A DNA stretch of 64,000 nucleotides. Source: Dyadobacter linearis (GTDB taxonomy: Bacteria > Bacteroidota > Bacteroidia > Cytophagales > Spirosomataceae). The stretch is from assembly GCF_907165045.1 (NCBI RefSeq), contig NZ_CAJRAU010000004.1:434001-498000 (forward strand). Reading direction: 5' to 3'. The notes under the pieces were generated by a model that ran no database searches, had not been told where the DNA came from, and saw nothing but the letters and a program-made list of their open reading frames with translations. The position numbers were made by a program, and so were the translations under genes. Of this stretch, positions 9,571 through 17,475 are shown piece by piece; the first letter of the stretch is position 1; each line of letters starts with the position of its first letter.

Positions 9571-10419
9571 ATGAACAAGAGAGAAATCAAAGCACTGATA
9601 TCCTTACTTGATGATGAAGATCATGAAGTGAGTCAGCACGTTGAGGGTAAAATTCTGTCATTGGGGGGGAACGTAATACCTTTTTTGGAGAATGAATGGG
9701 AGGAAAGTTTCAATCCCATTGTGCAGCGGAAAATTGAAGAACTGATCCACGAGCTTCAATTGAGCATTATGATCGAGCGTTTGCAGGCCTGGAAAAACGG
9801 CGGCGCACTCGATCTGCTGGAAGGAATGTGGATCATCGCCACCTACCACTATCCTGATCTTTCGATTGAAAAACTGAAAGCGTCGATTGAGCAGCTTTAT
9901 TATGATATATGGATACAATTCCAGGAAGAAATGAATGCGGTGGACCAGATCAAACGGATCAATAGTCTGTTTTTTGGGACAATGAACTTTGCGGCGAATA
10001 CCAAAAATTTCCATTCGCCTTCCAACTCGATGATCAATGTAGTGCTCGAAAGCCGGAGAGGTAACCCGATCACACTTTGCGTGATCTATCTGCTCGTTGC
10101 CCGGAAGCTGGGTCTGCCGGTTTATGGAGTTAATCTGCCCAACCTTTTTGTATTGACCTACAAAAACGACAATACACAGTTCTATATTAATGTATTCAAT
10201 CGCGGGATCATATTCTCGAAAACCGATATTGATCATTACATCGCGCAGCTGAATATCAAGTCGAAAGAGATATTTTACCAGCCTTGCACCAACCTTGAAA
10301 TCGTGCAGCGCGTACTGCGCAATCTGATACTATCTTACGAAAAAACGAGCGAGCAGGATAAGATCCGGGAAATTGAGAAAATCCTGAAATCGACGCTTGA
10401 TGAGATGGAAGACCATTAG
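9571..10419 (+). CDS. SirB1-like transglutaminase-fold protein
   Basis: About 282 residues from the ATG at 9571, preceded by GAGGA (9564-9568), an unusually good ribosome-binding site for this genome; a TTG at 9562 is the alternative. Residues about 45-200 match the transglutaminase-like SirB1 family: SLFFGTMNFAANTKNFHSP then RRGNPITLCVIYLLVARKLGLPVYGVNLP. C170 takes the nucleophile position. The usual His-containing PGHF following GVNLP reads PNLF, so enzymatic activity is doubtful. Function unknown. It ends one base before the convergent phosphopantetheinyl transferase gene. Confidence 0.75.
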   Translation: MNKREIKALISLLDDEDHEVSQHVEGKILSLGGNVIPFLENEWEESFNPIVQRKIEELIHELQLSIMIERLQAWKNGGALDLLEGMWIIATYHYPDLSIEKLKASIEQLYYDIWIQFQEEMNAVDQIKRINSLFFGTMNFAANTKNFHSPSNSMINVVLESRRGNPITLCVIYLLVARKLGLPVYGVNLPNLFVLTYKNDNTQFYINVFNRGIIFSKTDIDHYIAQLNIKSKEIFYQPCTNLEIVQRVLRNLILSYEKTSEQDKIREIEKILKSTLDEMEDH

Positions 10420-10420
10420 C

Positions 10421-11050
10421 TCAGAGGGCGATTGCGAGACAATGTCCGTCGAACCATCTCACGTGGATCCTTGAATCCAGGATCAGGTCTTCGTCGGTCA
10501 GCTTTCCGCTCACAATTTGGTTGTCAACTGAAAAAGGATGAATGTAGATGGAATCCTTGAAGCTGATCTTTTTCTTCCCATACATTTTGTAAAGTGCCTC
10601 TTTGGCGCACCAGTAGATGCTTAGGTTGGGTAGCTCGTCTTTTGCGTGCTCAAACTCACTGGCAGACAGGTACTTGTTCGCAGTTCGTTGGAGTTTCGGG
10701 TCACTTTTCTCCATATCTATCCCTACTGCAGCAAACGGATTGATCGCCACGGCCACATATTCGAAAGTGTGGGTGATGGAAATGTTCGAATCGTTATTGA
10801 TCAGGAACGCTTTTCCGTGCTGGTCTTTGTGCAAGCCGGCATAAGTAATTCCGAACTGCTCGACCAATACTTTGATCAACATTCTGCTGGCCAGCCACTC
10901 GCGGATCTTTTGAGGGTGTGAAATGCTGCTCAGCTCCTCCGAATTGAACCCGTTGCCCAGGGTCTCACGCAGCTCCGATTCCGTTTCGGTCAGTTTCCAT
11001 AATAGCAGGGTGCAAGTCTCCCCAATCCTCTCGGAATGAACGAGCGGCAT
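10421..11050 (-). CDS. 4'-phosphopantetheinyl transferase superfamily protein
   Basis: 209 residues. Both signature motifs are present: AVGIDMEK (Mg-binding D112 and E114) and WCAKEALYK (W147, K150, E151, K155). The substrate-binding SITHTFEYVAVAI lies just before the first. It should transfer 4'-phosphopantetheine from CoA to a serine of an acyl or peptidyl carrier protein. The length and the wide motif spacing fit the Sfp/AcpT-type group more than the short AcpS type. No carrier protein gene lies nearby, so its target is unknown. Confidence 0.87.
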   Translation of the reverse strand: MPLVHSERIGETCTLLLWKLTETESELRETLGNGFNSEELSSISHPQKIREWLASRMLIKVLVEQFGITYAGLHKDQHGKAFLINNDSNISITHTFEYVAVAINPFAAVGIDMEKSDPKLQRTANKYLSASEFEHAKDELPNLSIYWCAKEALYKMYGKKKISFKDSIYIHPFSVDNQIVSGKLTDEDLILDSRIHVRWFDGHCLAIAL

Positions 11051-11104
11051 AGTTATTCTGTTTAATTCCTATTTTTGACTACTTAACGCTATCCGATTAT
11101 CAGG

Positions 11105-12007
11105 ATGAACATACGCAAAGTAGATACTTTTTCCGGTCATCGGGATAGTGTATTTACAATTATTTCAGACCACACTTCTCACGGCTTCTACTCGTCCGGA
11201 GGCGATGGTTATGTTATTCAATGGGATTTAAATAAGCCCGATCTCGGCAAACTGGTCGCCCGCGCCGGCGCTTCCGTGTACGCACTTGCGTTGAATTCGG
11301 CCGATCAGACACTCTGGATCGGGCAGAATTACGAGGGTATTCAGGTATTGGATACTGTAAATAATAAGGTCGAAAAAACGTCAAAAATAACGGCTGCGGC
11401 GATATTTGACATTCAGATATTCGGTAACAATGCATTGATCGCCCTGGGCGACGGCGTGATCGTCGTGATGGATCTTGTCACATTTTCAATCCGCAAGCAT
11501 CTTAAAGTTTCGGCTAAAAGTGTACGCTCGATCGCGGTCAATCCCGTGACCAATGAATTTGCAACAGGCGACAGTGATTCCAACGTTCATATTTTCGATC
11601 TGGATGGATTTACTTTAAAAAAGACAATTACTTCACATGCTAACTCCGTGTTTTCCGTTAAGTATTCACCAGACTTCAATCATTTGTTCACAACGGGTCG
11701 CGACGCGCACCTTAAAATCTGGGATGTAAATGATGCTTACGGGATCGTCGCCGACATCCCTGCGCACATGTATGCGATCAACGATATTGCATTCAGTCCC
11801 GACCGGCAATTATTTGCCACTTGCAGCATGGATAAGTCCGTGAAAGTCTGGGACGCTGCGACTTTCAAACTGAAAAAAATCATCGACCGCGCGCGTCACG
11901 CCGGACATGGAACTTCGGTCAATAAACTCCTCTGGACAACCTTTGAAAACCAGTTAATATCATGCAGCGACGACCGTATGATTTCGGTCTGGGAAGTGGC
12001 AGAATAG
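11105..12007 (+). CDS. WD40 repeat protein
   Basis: 300 residues consisting almost wholly of WD40 repeats, enough for one six- or seven-bladed propeller. Recognisable blades include GHRDSVFTIISDH...GGDGYVIQWD, a degenerate second and third, FATGDSDSNVHIFDL, FTTGRDAHLKIWDV, FATCSMDKSVKVWDA and ISCSDDRMISVWEV. There is no signal peptide, so it is cytoplasmic, probably a protein-interaction scaffold. It sits 100 bases upstream of the divIVA-like gene on the same strand, but no functional link can be shown. A TATTTTTG at 11070-11077 resembles a Bacteroidota -7 box. Confidence 0.85.
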   Translation: MNIRKVDTFSGHRDSVFTIISDHTSHGFYSSGGDGYVIQWDLNKPDLGKLVARAGASVYALALNSADQTLWIGQNYEGIQVLDTVNNKVEKTSKITAAAIFDIQIFGNNALIALGDGVIVVMDLVTFSIRKHLKVSAKSVRSIAVNPVTNEFATGDSDSNVHIFDLDGFTLKKTITSHANSVFSVKYSPDFNHLFTTGRDAHLKIWDVNDAYGIVADIPAHMYAINDIAFSPDRQLFATCSMDKSVKVWDAATFKLKKIIDRARHAGHGTSVNKLLWTTFENQLISCSDDRMISVWEVAE

Positions 12008-12110
12008 CATACTTATAATATGGTATTATTGGTAAATACTTTGAAAAATGACGCATATATCTTTAACTTACACGACTGTTTTTATCTAAGTAACATACTT
12101 TGAACGCATC

Positions 12111-13199
12111 ATGAAAATATCCGCGATAGAGATACGCAAGCATACTTTTGAGAAGATTTTCAGAGGTTACGACCCGGACGAAGTAGATGCTTTCCTGAAC
12201 TCTTTGTCTCAGGAATGGGAGCGGTTTTCTAGCGAAAATAGCCTGCTGAAAATGCAGCTTGAATATGCTGAAAAGGAACTTAGTAAGCTAAAAGACATTG
12301 AATCCACGCTATTCCGCACACTTAAAGCTGCCGAGGATACCAGCAGGCTGATCGAGAAAGAAGCCAACGAACTCGCGGAAAAACGCATTGAAGAATCGAA
12401 GACAACGGCCAATGATCTGGTGACCGAAGCGGAGACAAGAACGAATCAGATCATCCAGGAAACAGAGGATAAATTACGCCAGTTCAAGGAGGACTTTGCG
12501 TCGGAAGTGAAGAGACAGGAACGCGATTTCAAAGCCATCGAAAATTTCAGGGACAACCTCATTGTACAGCTGAGTTCGCTTGCTAATAATACGATTGATA
12601 CGGTCGAACGTTTTGAGCAGAAGTACGATAAGGAATCGGTTCTGAACAAAATGGAAGAGATCAAACAACATATCTCGGAGATTGAAATACCTAAGAAACA
12701 GTCTTTCCCGATCGCGGCTAAACCGGTTGAGCTGGAAGTGGATCAGGAAGAAGATGAGGCAGATTCGGAAGTGAATGTAATCATGCACGACGACAAGCCG
12801 GACGTAGTTTTTGAAGTGTCCAACGAGAGAGAAGTTTTTGTTGAGGAACCTGAGCCGGCAGCGGAGATTGAACTCGAAGAAGCTGAACTAATTCCAGAGG
12901 CCCGGTTTGAAGAAGAAGAGCTGAATGCAATTGAAGAACCTGAACCGGTAGAAGAAGTAGCTTACAACCGACCGAGAGAAAGCGCAAGAAGTGCCGCTGA
13001 CGAAGCGAATGAGGCGCTTGCTGAAATGCATAAATCTGCCGAGATAGCGAGAGATAATGCTGCGAGGGACAATGCCAACCGCGAGAATGCGACCCGTGAT
13101 AACGCACCAAGAGAAGCTGCGCCAGCTATTAACAGGCCACGTGAAACAAATCAGCCTAAGAAAACAGGCGGCGGTGGTTCATTCTTTGATCAAATCTAA
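12111..13199 (+). CDS. DivIVA-domain coiled-coil protein
   Basis: 362 residues. The first 55 match the DivIVA/GpsB membrane-targeting domain: ISAIEIRKHTFEKIFRGYDP followed by DEVDAFLNSL. Then comes a long coiled coil (about 35-190, heptad-rich with many Glu/Lys), an acidic region of about 90 residues dominated by Glu and Pro, a five-unit pentapeptide repeat, and a Gly-rich tail ending GGGGSFFDQI. In Gram-positives DivIVA marks curved membranes and organises division and polar growth; the role in Bacteroidota is not settled. folB begins seven bases after its stop, so the two are co-transcribed. Confidence 0.82.
   Translation: MKISAIEIRKHTFEKIFRGYDPDEVDAFLNSLSQEWERFSSENSLLKMQLEYAEKELSKLKDIESTLFRTLKAAEDTSRLIEKEANELAEKRIEESKTTANDLVTEAETRTNQIIQETEDKLRQFKEDFASEVKRQERDFKAIENFRDNLIVQLSSLANNTIDTVERFEQKYDKESVLNKMEEIKQHISEIEIPKKQSFPIAAKPVELEVDQEEDEADSEVNVIMHDDKPDVVFEVSNEREVFVEEPEPAAEIELEEAELIPEARFEEEELNAIEEPEPVEEVAYNRPRESARSAADEANEALAEMHKSAEIARDNAARDNANRENATRDNAPREAAPAINRPRETNQPKKTGGGGSFFDQI
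13050..13124 (+). repeat. five tandem 15-bp units encoding RDNAx repeats
   Basis: Within the DivIVA-like gene, five consecutive 15-base units encode RDNAA, RDNAN, RENAT, RDNAP and REAAP. DNA identity between units is imperfect, so the repeat has diverged, but the amino acid pattern is kept. Confidence 0.8.
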
Positions 13200-13205
13200 T
13201 CCACC

Positions 13206-13556
13206 TTGGGAACAATCAGCCTGGAAGGACTTGAATTTTTTGCTTACCACGGATATTATCCCGAGGAACAAAGGATAGGAAATAAATATGCGCTTGATAT
13301 CACGATCGCGACCGATTTTATAAAAGCTGCGCAGGAAGATAAATTGAGTGAGACAGTGAACTACGAAACGATCTACCAGATTGCTTCGATCGTGATGAAA
13401 GAGCCGGCGAAATTGCTGGAACATATTGGCTTCAATGTTATTGAGAAAATAAGAGAGAAATATCCGCTCGTTGCCACCATTACAGTGCGGGTCTCCAAAT
13501 TCAATCCGCCGGTCGGGGGAGTTTGTACGAGGGCGGTGATTACGATGGAAGGTTAA
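13206..13556 (+). CDS. folB: dihydroneopterin aldolase
   Basis: 116 residues, the usual FolB size. Family motifs: ISLEGLEFFAYHGYYPEEQ with the conserved Glu (about E21) near the N-terminus, and VSKFNPPVGG near the C-terminus. It splits dihydroneopterin into 6-hydroxymethyl-dihydropterin and glycolaldehyde in folate synthesis. The only sensible start is a TTG at 13206, seven bases after the divIVA-like stop; there is no in-frame ATG near it. It is followed at once by a strong bidirectional terminator. No other folate gene is in the window. Confidence 0.92.
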   Translation: MGTISLEGLEFFAYHGYYPEEQRIGNKYALDITIATDFIKAAQEDKLSETVNYETIYQIASIVMKEPAKLLEHIGFNVIEKIREKYPLVATITVRVSKFNPPVGGVCTRAVITMEG

Positions 13557-13602
13557 CAATAAAAAAGAAACGCGGCTCCAGAGCCGCGTTTCTTTTTTAT
13601 TG
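13557..13602. terminator. bidirectional Rho-independent terminator, 22-bp perfect stem
   Basis: The arms 13557-13578 and 13581-13602 are perfectly complementary over 22 bases with only CA between them. The core GAAACGCGGCTC is GC-rich and flanked by AATAAAAAA, which becomes the U-tract on either strand. It fills the whole gap between the convergent folB and saccharopine dehydrogenase genes. Confidence 0.95.
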
Positions 13603-14814
13603 TTAGTATTCGTGAGGAAGCGTCACATTAATGCGCTCATTCCACGGTAGCCCGTGCTGGTTGAGCAAATCCATAAACGGATCGGGATTCAGTTCTTCTA
13701 CATTATATACGCCCGGCTTCATCCATTCGTCATTCGTCAGCATCAGCATTGCGCCGATCATCGCGGGAACGCCGGTGGTGTAACTTACAGCCTGCGCACG
13801 CACTTCGCGGTAGCATTCAGCGTGGTCGCAGTTGTTCCACACGTAATAGGTTTTTTCTTCACCATTTTCAATGCCTTTGATCTGGCAGCCGATTGAAGTT
13901 TGTCCTGAATAATTTTCTCCCAAAGAATCAGGAGCAGGCAATACTGCTTTCAAAAATTCCAGCGGTACAATGTCCATTCCCTGGAATTTGATCGGCTTGA
14001 TGCTCGTCATACCTACATTTTCGAGCACATTCAAATGCGTAATATAAGCTTGTCCGAAAGTCATCCAGAAACGTGCGCGTTTCAAGGTTGGGAAGTTTTT
14101 TACCAAAGATTCAAGTTCCTCGTGGTAAAGTACATAGCTTTCTTTTGGTCCGATTCCTGGATATTCGATAGGCTTGTGAATGGACATAGCCGGAATTTCG
14201 ATCCACTCACCATTTTCCCAATACCGGCCCGGCTGCGTGATCTCGCGGATGTTGATCTCAGGATTGAAGTTAGTAGCAAATGCTTTTCCGTGATCGCCTG
14301 CATTACAGTCGATAATATCCAGGTAATGCATTTCGTCGAAATGGTGCTTGTTAGCATATGCAGTGAAAACCTGCGTTACACCCGGATCAAAGCCACATCC
14401 TAAAACGGCCATTAATCCAGCTTCTTTAAATCTTTCCTGATAAGCCCACTGCCAGCTGTATTCAAATTTGGCAACATCTTTCGGTTCATAATTGGCTGTA
14501 TCCAAATAGTGCACGCCGGTTGCCAGACAAGCTTCCATGATCGTGAGATCCTGGTATGGCAGCGCCACATTGATAAGGAGCTTCGGCTGGAAACGTTTGA
14601 TCAGAAGCACCGTTTCAGCGACGATATCTGCATCAACCTGCGCAGTTTGAATGGTCACGCCGTGCATTTCCTGAATTTCGGCGGCAATTTTATCGCATTT
14701 CGCTTTCGTGCGGCTGGCCAGTAAAATCTCTGTGAAAACCTGGCTGTTCATCGCACATTTGTGCGCCACTACACTACCTACACCTCCCGCACCAATTATT
14801 AGGACTTTGGACAT
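13603..14814 (-). CDS. saccharopine dehydrogenase family protein (carboxynorspermidine dehydrogenase-like)
   Basis: 403 residues. The N-terminal Rossmann motif is LIIGAGGVGSVVAHKCA, followed by ILLASRTKAKCDKIA. The phrases VALPYQDLTIMEACL, HYLDTANYEP and VLGCGFDPGVTQVF are typical of the carboxynorspermidine/saccharopine dehydrogenase family. Length and motifs fit the enzyme that makes carboxy(nor)spermidine from a diamine and aspartate semialdehyde in the alternative polyamine pathway, but lysine-metabolism relatives look similar. The decarboxylase partner is not in the window. A good promoter lies just upstream at 14837-14866, so it is its own transcription unit. Confidence 0.85.
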   Translation of the reverse strand: MSKVLIIGAGGVGSVVAHKCAMNSQVFTEILLASRTKAKCDKIAAEIQEMHGVTIQTAQVDADIVAETVLLIKRFQPKLLINVALPYQDLTIMEACLATGVHYLDTANYEPKDVAKFEYSWQWAYQERFKEAGLMAVLGCGFDPGVTQVFTAYANKHHFDEMHYLDIIDCNAGDHGKAFATNFNPEINIREITQPGRYWENGEWIEIPAMSIHKPIEYPGIGPKESYVLYHEELESLVKNFPTLKRARFWMTFGQAYITHLNVLENVGMTSIKPIKFQGMDIVPLEFLKAVLPAPDSLGENYSGQTSIGCQIKGIENGEEKTYYVWNNCDHAECYREVRAQAVSYTTGVPAMIGAMLMLTNDEWMKPGVYNVEELNPDPFMDLLNQHGLPWNERINVTLPHEY

Positions 14815-14836
14815 TTCTATATTTTTAAATTTCCGG

Positions 14837-14866
14837 CAAAGATAAAATGACAGGGCAGTTTTTCAA
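14837..14866 (-). promoter_or_regulatory. Bacteroidota-type promoter for the saccharopine dehydrogenase gene
   Basis: On the minus strand a TTG (14864-14866) is followed after exactly 19 bases by TATCTTTG (14837-14844), matching the Bacteroidota TTG-N19-TAnnTTTG consensus. The -7 box lies 22 bases before the ATG at 14814, so the leader is very short. Confidence 0.65.
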
Positions 14867-14867
14867 C

Positions 14868-16046
14868 TTATTTTGCATTGACCAGCTTCATTACTTTCCC
14901 GTCGCTGTAATTCAGAAAATACACTTCTCCATTTAGATCCTGCCCGAAAGAAGAGATCGAACCCTGATTTTCCAGAATAAGGGTGTTCCCTTTTTTAGTA
15001 TCTCCCTCCATTTCAAGCGCCCAGATCTTGCCGCTTACGTAATCACCATAAATATATTTACCTGCCAGGCTCGCGATTGCTTTTCCACGATACACATAAC
15101 CGCCTGTGACAGAACGATCTCCATTGCCCTGCACATAATCATGAATAGGCTCGATCAGATTTTCTCCGGCGCAGTTGGAAGCAGGATTAAAACAGTCGGT
15201 ACCTTCTTTCAGCCGCCAGCCATAGTTGCCGCCTTTTACAATAATATCAATCTCCTCCCTCTCATTTTGCCCTACATCACCCGCAAAAAGTCTCGTATTT
15301 TCCATATCAAAACTGATCCGCCACGGATTTCTTAGTCCATAAGCATAAATTTCAGGAAGCGCATTCTGTGCATTTGAGACAAAGGGATTATCAGCCGGAA
15401 TGCCATAATTACCTTTGGTAGTGGCATTTACGTCTACCCTCAATATTTTGCCAAGATAACTTTGCAGGTTCTGTGCATAATTTTGCGGGTCGCCGCCGCT
15501 ACCGCCGTCGCCAGTTGCAATATAGAGCAGTCCGTCTTTGCCAAACTGCATGGAGCCGCCATTGTGATTGCTATAAGGTTGATTGAAACTAAACAATATC
15601 ACCTCACTCGCCGGATCAGCCTGGTGGCTGGCAGGGTTCGCTTTGTACCGCGCGATCACAGTTTTCAACGGATTACCGGTCGTATAATTGACGAATACCA
15701 AACCGTTTGTCTTATAATCCGGATGAAAAGCCAGACCAAGTAGGCCGCGCTCGCCGCCGGAAGTCACTTTGCTTGTAATATCCAGAAAAACCGGCGCGCT
15801 GGGTACATTAGAGGTATTTGGGAAAGTCCGAATGGTTCCTTCCTGTTCTATTACATAAAATCTCGAACTGTCGCCGGGAGCCTGCACGAGCTCGACAGGA
15901 GAATCAAATTTGAGTGAAGGAAAAGCTTCGGCTGAGGTAATGCCGTCAACAGGTATTTCGGGCACTTCTGAAATATCAGTGTCTTTGGAAGAGCACGCGA
16001 GAATGAGAATAGCCAGCGAGAAGCCGTAGGCGAGGTGAAGTTTCAT
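14868..16046 (-). CDS. PQQ-dependent sugar dehydrogenase lipoprotein (soluble GDH/HHIP-like propeller)
   Basis: 392 residues. A lipoprotein signal ends in LILAC with Cys at residue 18. The rest is the six-bladed propeller of soluble quinoprotein glucose/aldose dehydrogenases: GERGLLGLAFHPDYKTNG, SNHNGGSMQFGKDG (candidate catalytic His), YIATGDGG, LGKILRVD, AYGLRNPWRISFD, GDVGQNEREEIDI and GGNYGW. It probably oxidises aldose sugars at the envelope, using PQQ if the cofactor is available; no pqq genes are in the window. The start at 16046 lies two bases from a 14-bp inverted repeat. It follows the ebo operon on the same strand, 65 bases away. Confidence 0.85.
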   Translation of the reverse strand: MKLHLAYGFSLAILILACSSKDTDISEVPEIPVDGITSAEAFPSLKFDSPVELVQAPGDSSRFYVIEQEGTIRTFPNTSNVPSAPVFLDITSKVTSGGERGLLGLAFHPDYKTNGLVFVNYTTGNPLKTVIARYKANPASHQADPASEVILFSFNQPYSNHNGGSMQFGKDGLLYIATGDGGSGGDPQNYAQNLQSYLGKILRVDVNATTKGNYGIPADNPFVSNAQNALPEIYAYGLRNPWRISFDMENTRLFAGDVGQNEREEIDIIVKGGNYGWRLKEGTDCFNPASNCAGENLIEPIHDYVQGNGDRSVTGGYVYRGKAIASLAGKYIYGDYVSGKIWALEMEGDTKKGNTLILENQGSISSFGQDLNGEVYFLNYSDGKVMKLVNAK

Positions 16047-16047
16047 A

Positions 16048-16086
16048 GTTTGTGACGTTGAAGTTTGTTAAGTCAACGTCACAAAC
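16048..16086. promoter_or_regulatory. 14-bp perfect inverted repeat directly before the start codon
   Basis: GTTTGTGACGTTGA at 16048-16061 and its exact complement at 16073-16086 flank an 11-base loop. It lies between eboF and the dehydrogenase lipoprotein gene (minus strand), ending one base upstream of the latter's ATG. No T-tract follows, so it is not an ordinary terminator; it could be an operator or an mRNA hairpin covering the translation start. Confidence 0.6.
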
Positions 16087-16110
16087 CATGTTTTGTTTTT
16101 GAAATGATCT

Positions 16111-17475
16111 TTAAATCAAATGCTTCCAAATCACATCGTACACATCTATCGCTTCTATTTCGCCTTTTTCAAGCGGCGAATCGGTAATGCAGATCGGGAA
16201 ATATTCCTTTGGAACATTGATGCTGCCGTGTGAGCCTTTTACCAATGTGGCATCGAGGGGGATTACGTCCATTAAATACCTGAAACCCATTAACTTACGC
16301 GCCAGCTTGTAGCCTGCCCGCAGCTTGATCAGTGGGTTTTTGGGATCCATAAACATTTCAACCGGATCGTAACCTGGTTTTCGGTGAATATCTACCAAAT
16401 GTGCGTAATCGGGTGCTTTGGAATCGTCGAGCCAGTAGTAATAGGTAAACCAGCTGTCGGGCTTGGCGACCAATACCAGATCTCCGGCGCGCTCATGATC
16501 AATGTGATACGCTTTTTGCTGTTCCCGGTCGAGTACCAGATCAATACCGGGTGTTTCCCTTAAAACCTTTGTGATCCGCTCTTTTACAGACTCATCATTA
16601 AAATAAACGTGCGCGATCTGGTGATCAGCAGTTGCGAATGCTTTCGAAATACCCGCATCCAGCAGCTCGTACCATCTTTCAGTACGAACCGAAATCACAC
16701 CTTCATTTCGCAGGATCCTGTTAATATGAATAGGATTATTGACCGGGTTAATGCCATATTCAGAAAGCAAAATGACTTTCGCATTCCTCGATTCATAAAA
16801 CGTAACCAGCTCTTCTACAACCGTATCGATCTCGCCCAGCTCTTTGCTGATCTTCGAAAAATCAGGTCCGAACTTTTGCAGACAATAGTCCAAATGTGGC
16901 AGGTATATTAATGTCAAAGTCGGGTTATGCTTCCGCTCAACCCACATCGAAGAATCCGCGATCCATTTGGTGGATTTGATATTTGCATTCGGTCCCCAAA
17001 AATTAAACAGTGGAAACTGCCCCAAATCCTTTTGCAATTCGTCGCGCATTTCGGGCGGGTAGGCGTAACAATCCGGCGCTTTAACTCCGTCGGCGTGGTA
17101 TTGCGGGCGCGGCGTAACTGAAAAATCGGCCGTCGAATACATATTGTACCACCAGAACATTTTGGCGCAGGTGAAATTGGGATCAAGCTTTTTCGCCGAG
17201 TCCCATATCTTATCGCCTTTTACCAGCTTGTTGGATTGCTTCCAGAACTTGATCTCCGAATCCTCCCGATCGTACCAGCCATTTCCCACAATCCCGTTTT
17301 CAGCCGGCCATTTCCCTGTAATATAGGTACTCTGTGAAGTAGTGGTGACTGCGGGTAAAACGGGCTTAATAGGAGTCAGCGCGCGTTTTTTAGTGTATTT
17401 ATCAAGAAACGGGGTGTGTTCGCCGATCAGATTGGCGCTCAGCCCTACTATATCTATTACTACTGTTTTATTCAT
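16111..17475 (-). CDS. eboF: EboF: alkaline-phosphatase/nucleotide-pyrophosphatase-fold protein
   Basis: 454 residues, cytoplasmic (no signal peptide). The fold is shown by VVIDIVGL (first metal Asp, D8), VTTTSQSTYITGKWPAENGI (nucleophile-loop Thr, about T44) and KGSHGS near residue 423 (last metal His). Two metal motifs look altered: the usual Asp-x3-His has D196 but Gln at 200, and the SDHG motif reads SEYG (E239-Y240). It may be a phosphodiesterase with changed metal use or a non-catalytic binding protein. It is the last ebo gene, overlapping eboE by 8 bases. Placement by gene order is strong; the reaction is unknown. Confidence 0.82.
   Translation of the reverse strand: MNKTVVIDIVGLSANLIGEHTPFLDKYTKKRALTPIKPVLPAVTTTSQSTYITGKWPAENGIVGNGWYDREDSEIKFWKQSNKLVKGDKIWDSAKKLDPNFTCAKMFWWYNMYSTADFSVTPRPQYHADGVKAPDCYAYPPEMRDELQKDLGQFPLFNFWGPNANIKSTKWIADSSMWVERKHNPTLTLIYLPHLDYCLQKFGPDFSKISKELGEIDTVVEELVTFYESRNAKVILLSEYGINPVNNPIHINRILRNEGVISVRTERWYELLDAGISKAFATADHQIAHVYFNDESVKERITKVLRETPGIDLVLDREQQKAYHIDHERAGDLVLVAKPDSWFTYYYWLDDSKAPDYAHLVDIHRKPGYDPVEMFMDPKNPLIKLRAGYKLARKLMGFRYLMDVIPLDATLVKGSHGSINVPKEYFPICITDSPLEKGEIEAIDVYDVIWKHLI

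Noticed and set aside
9658..10236. 192-codon minus-strand ORF opposite the SirB1-like gene
   Set aside because: Shadow of the well-supported plus-strand gene; no motifs, and its start and stop lie wholly within that gene.
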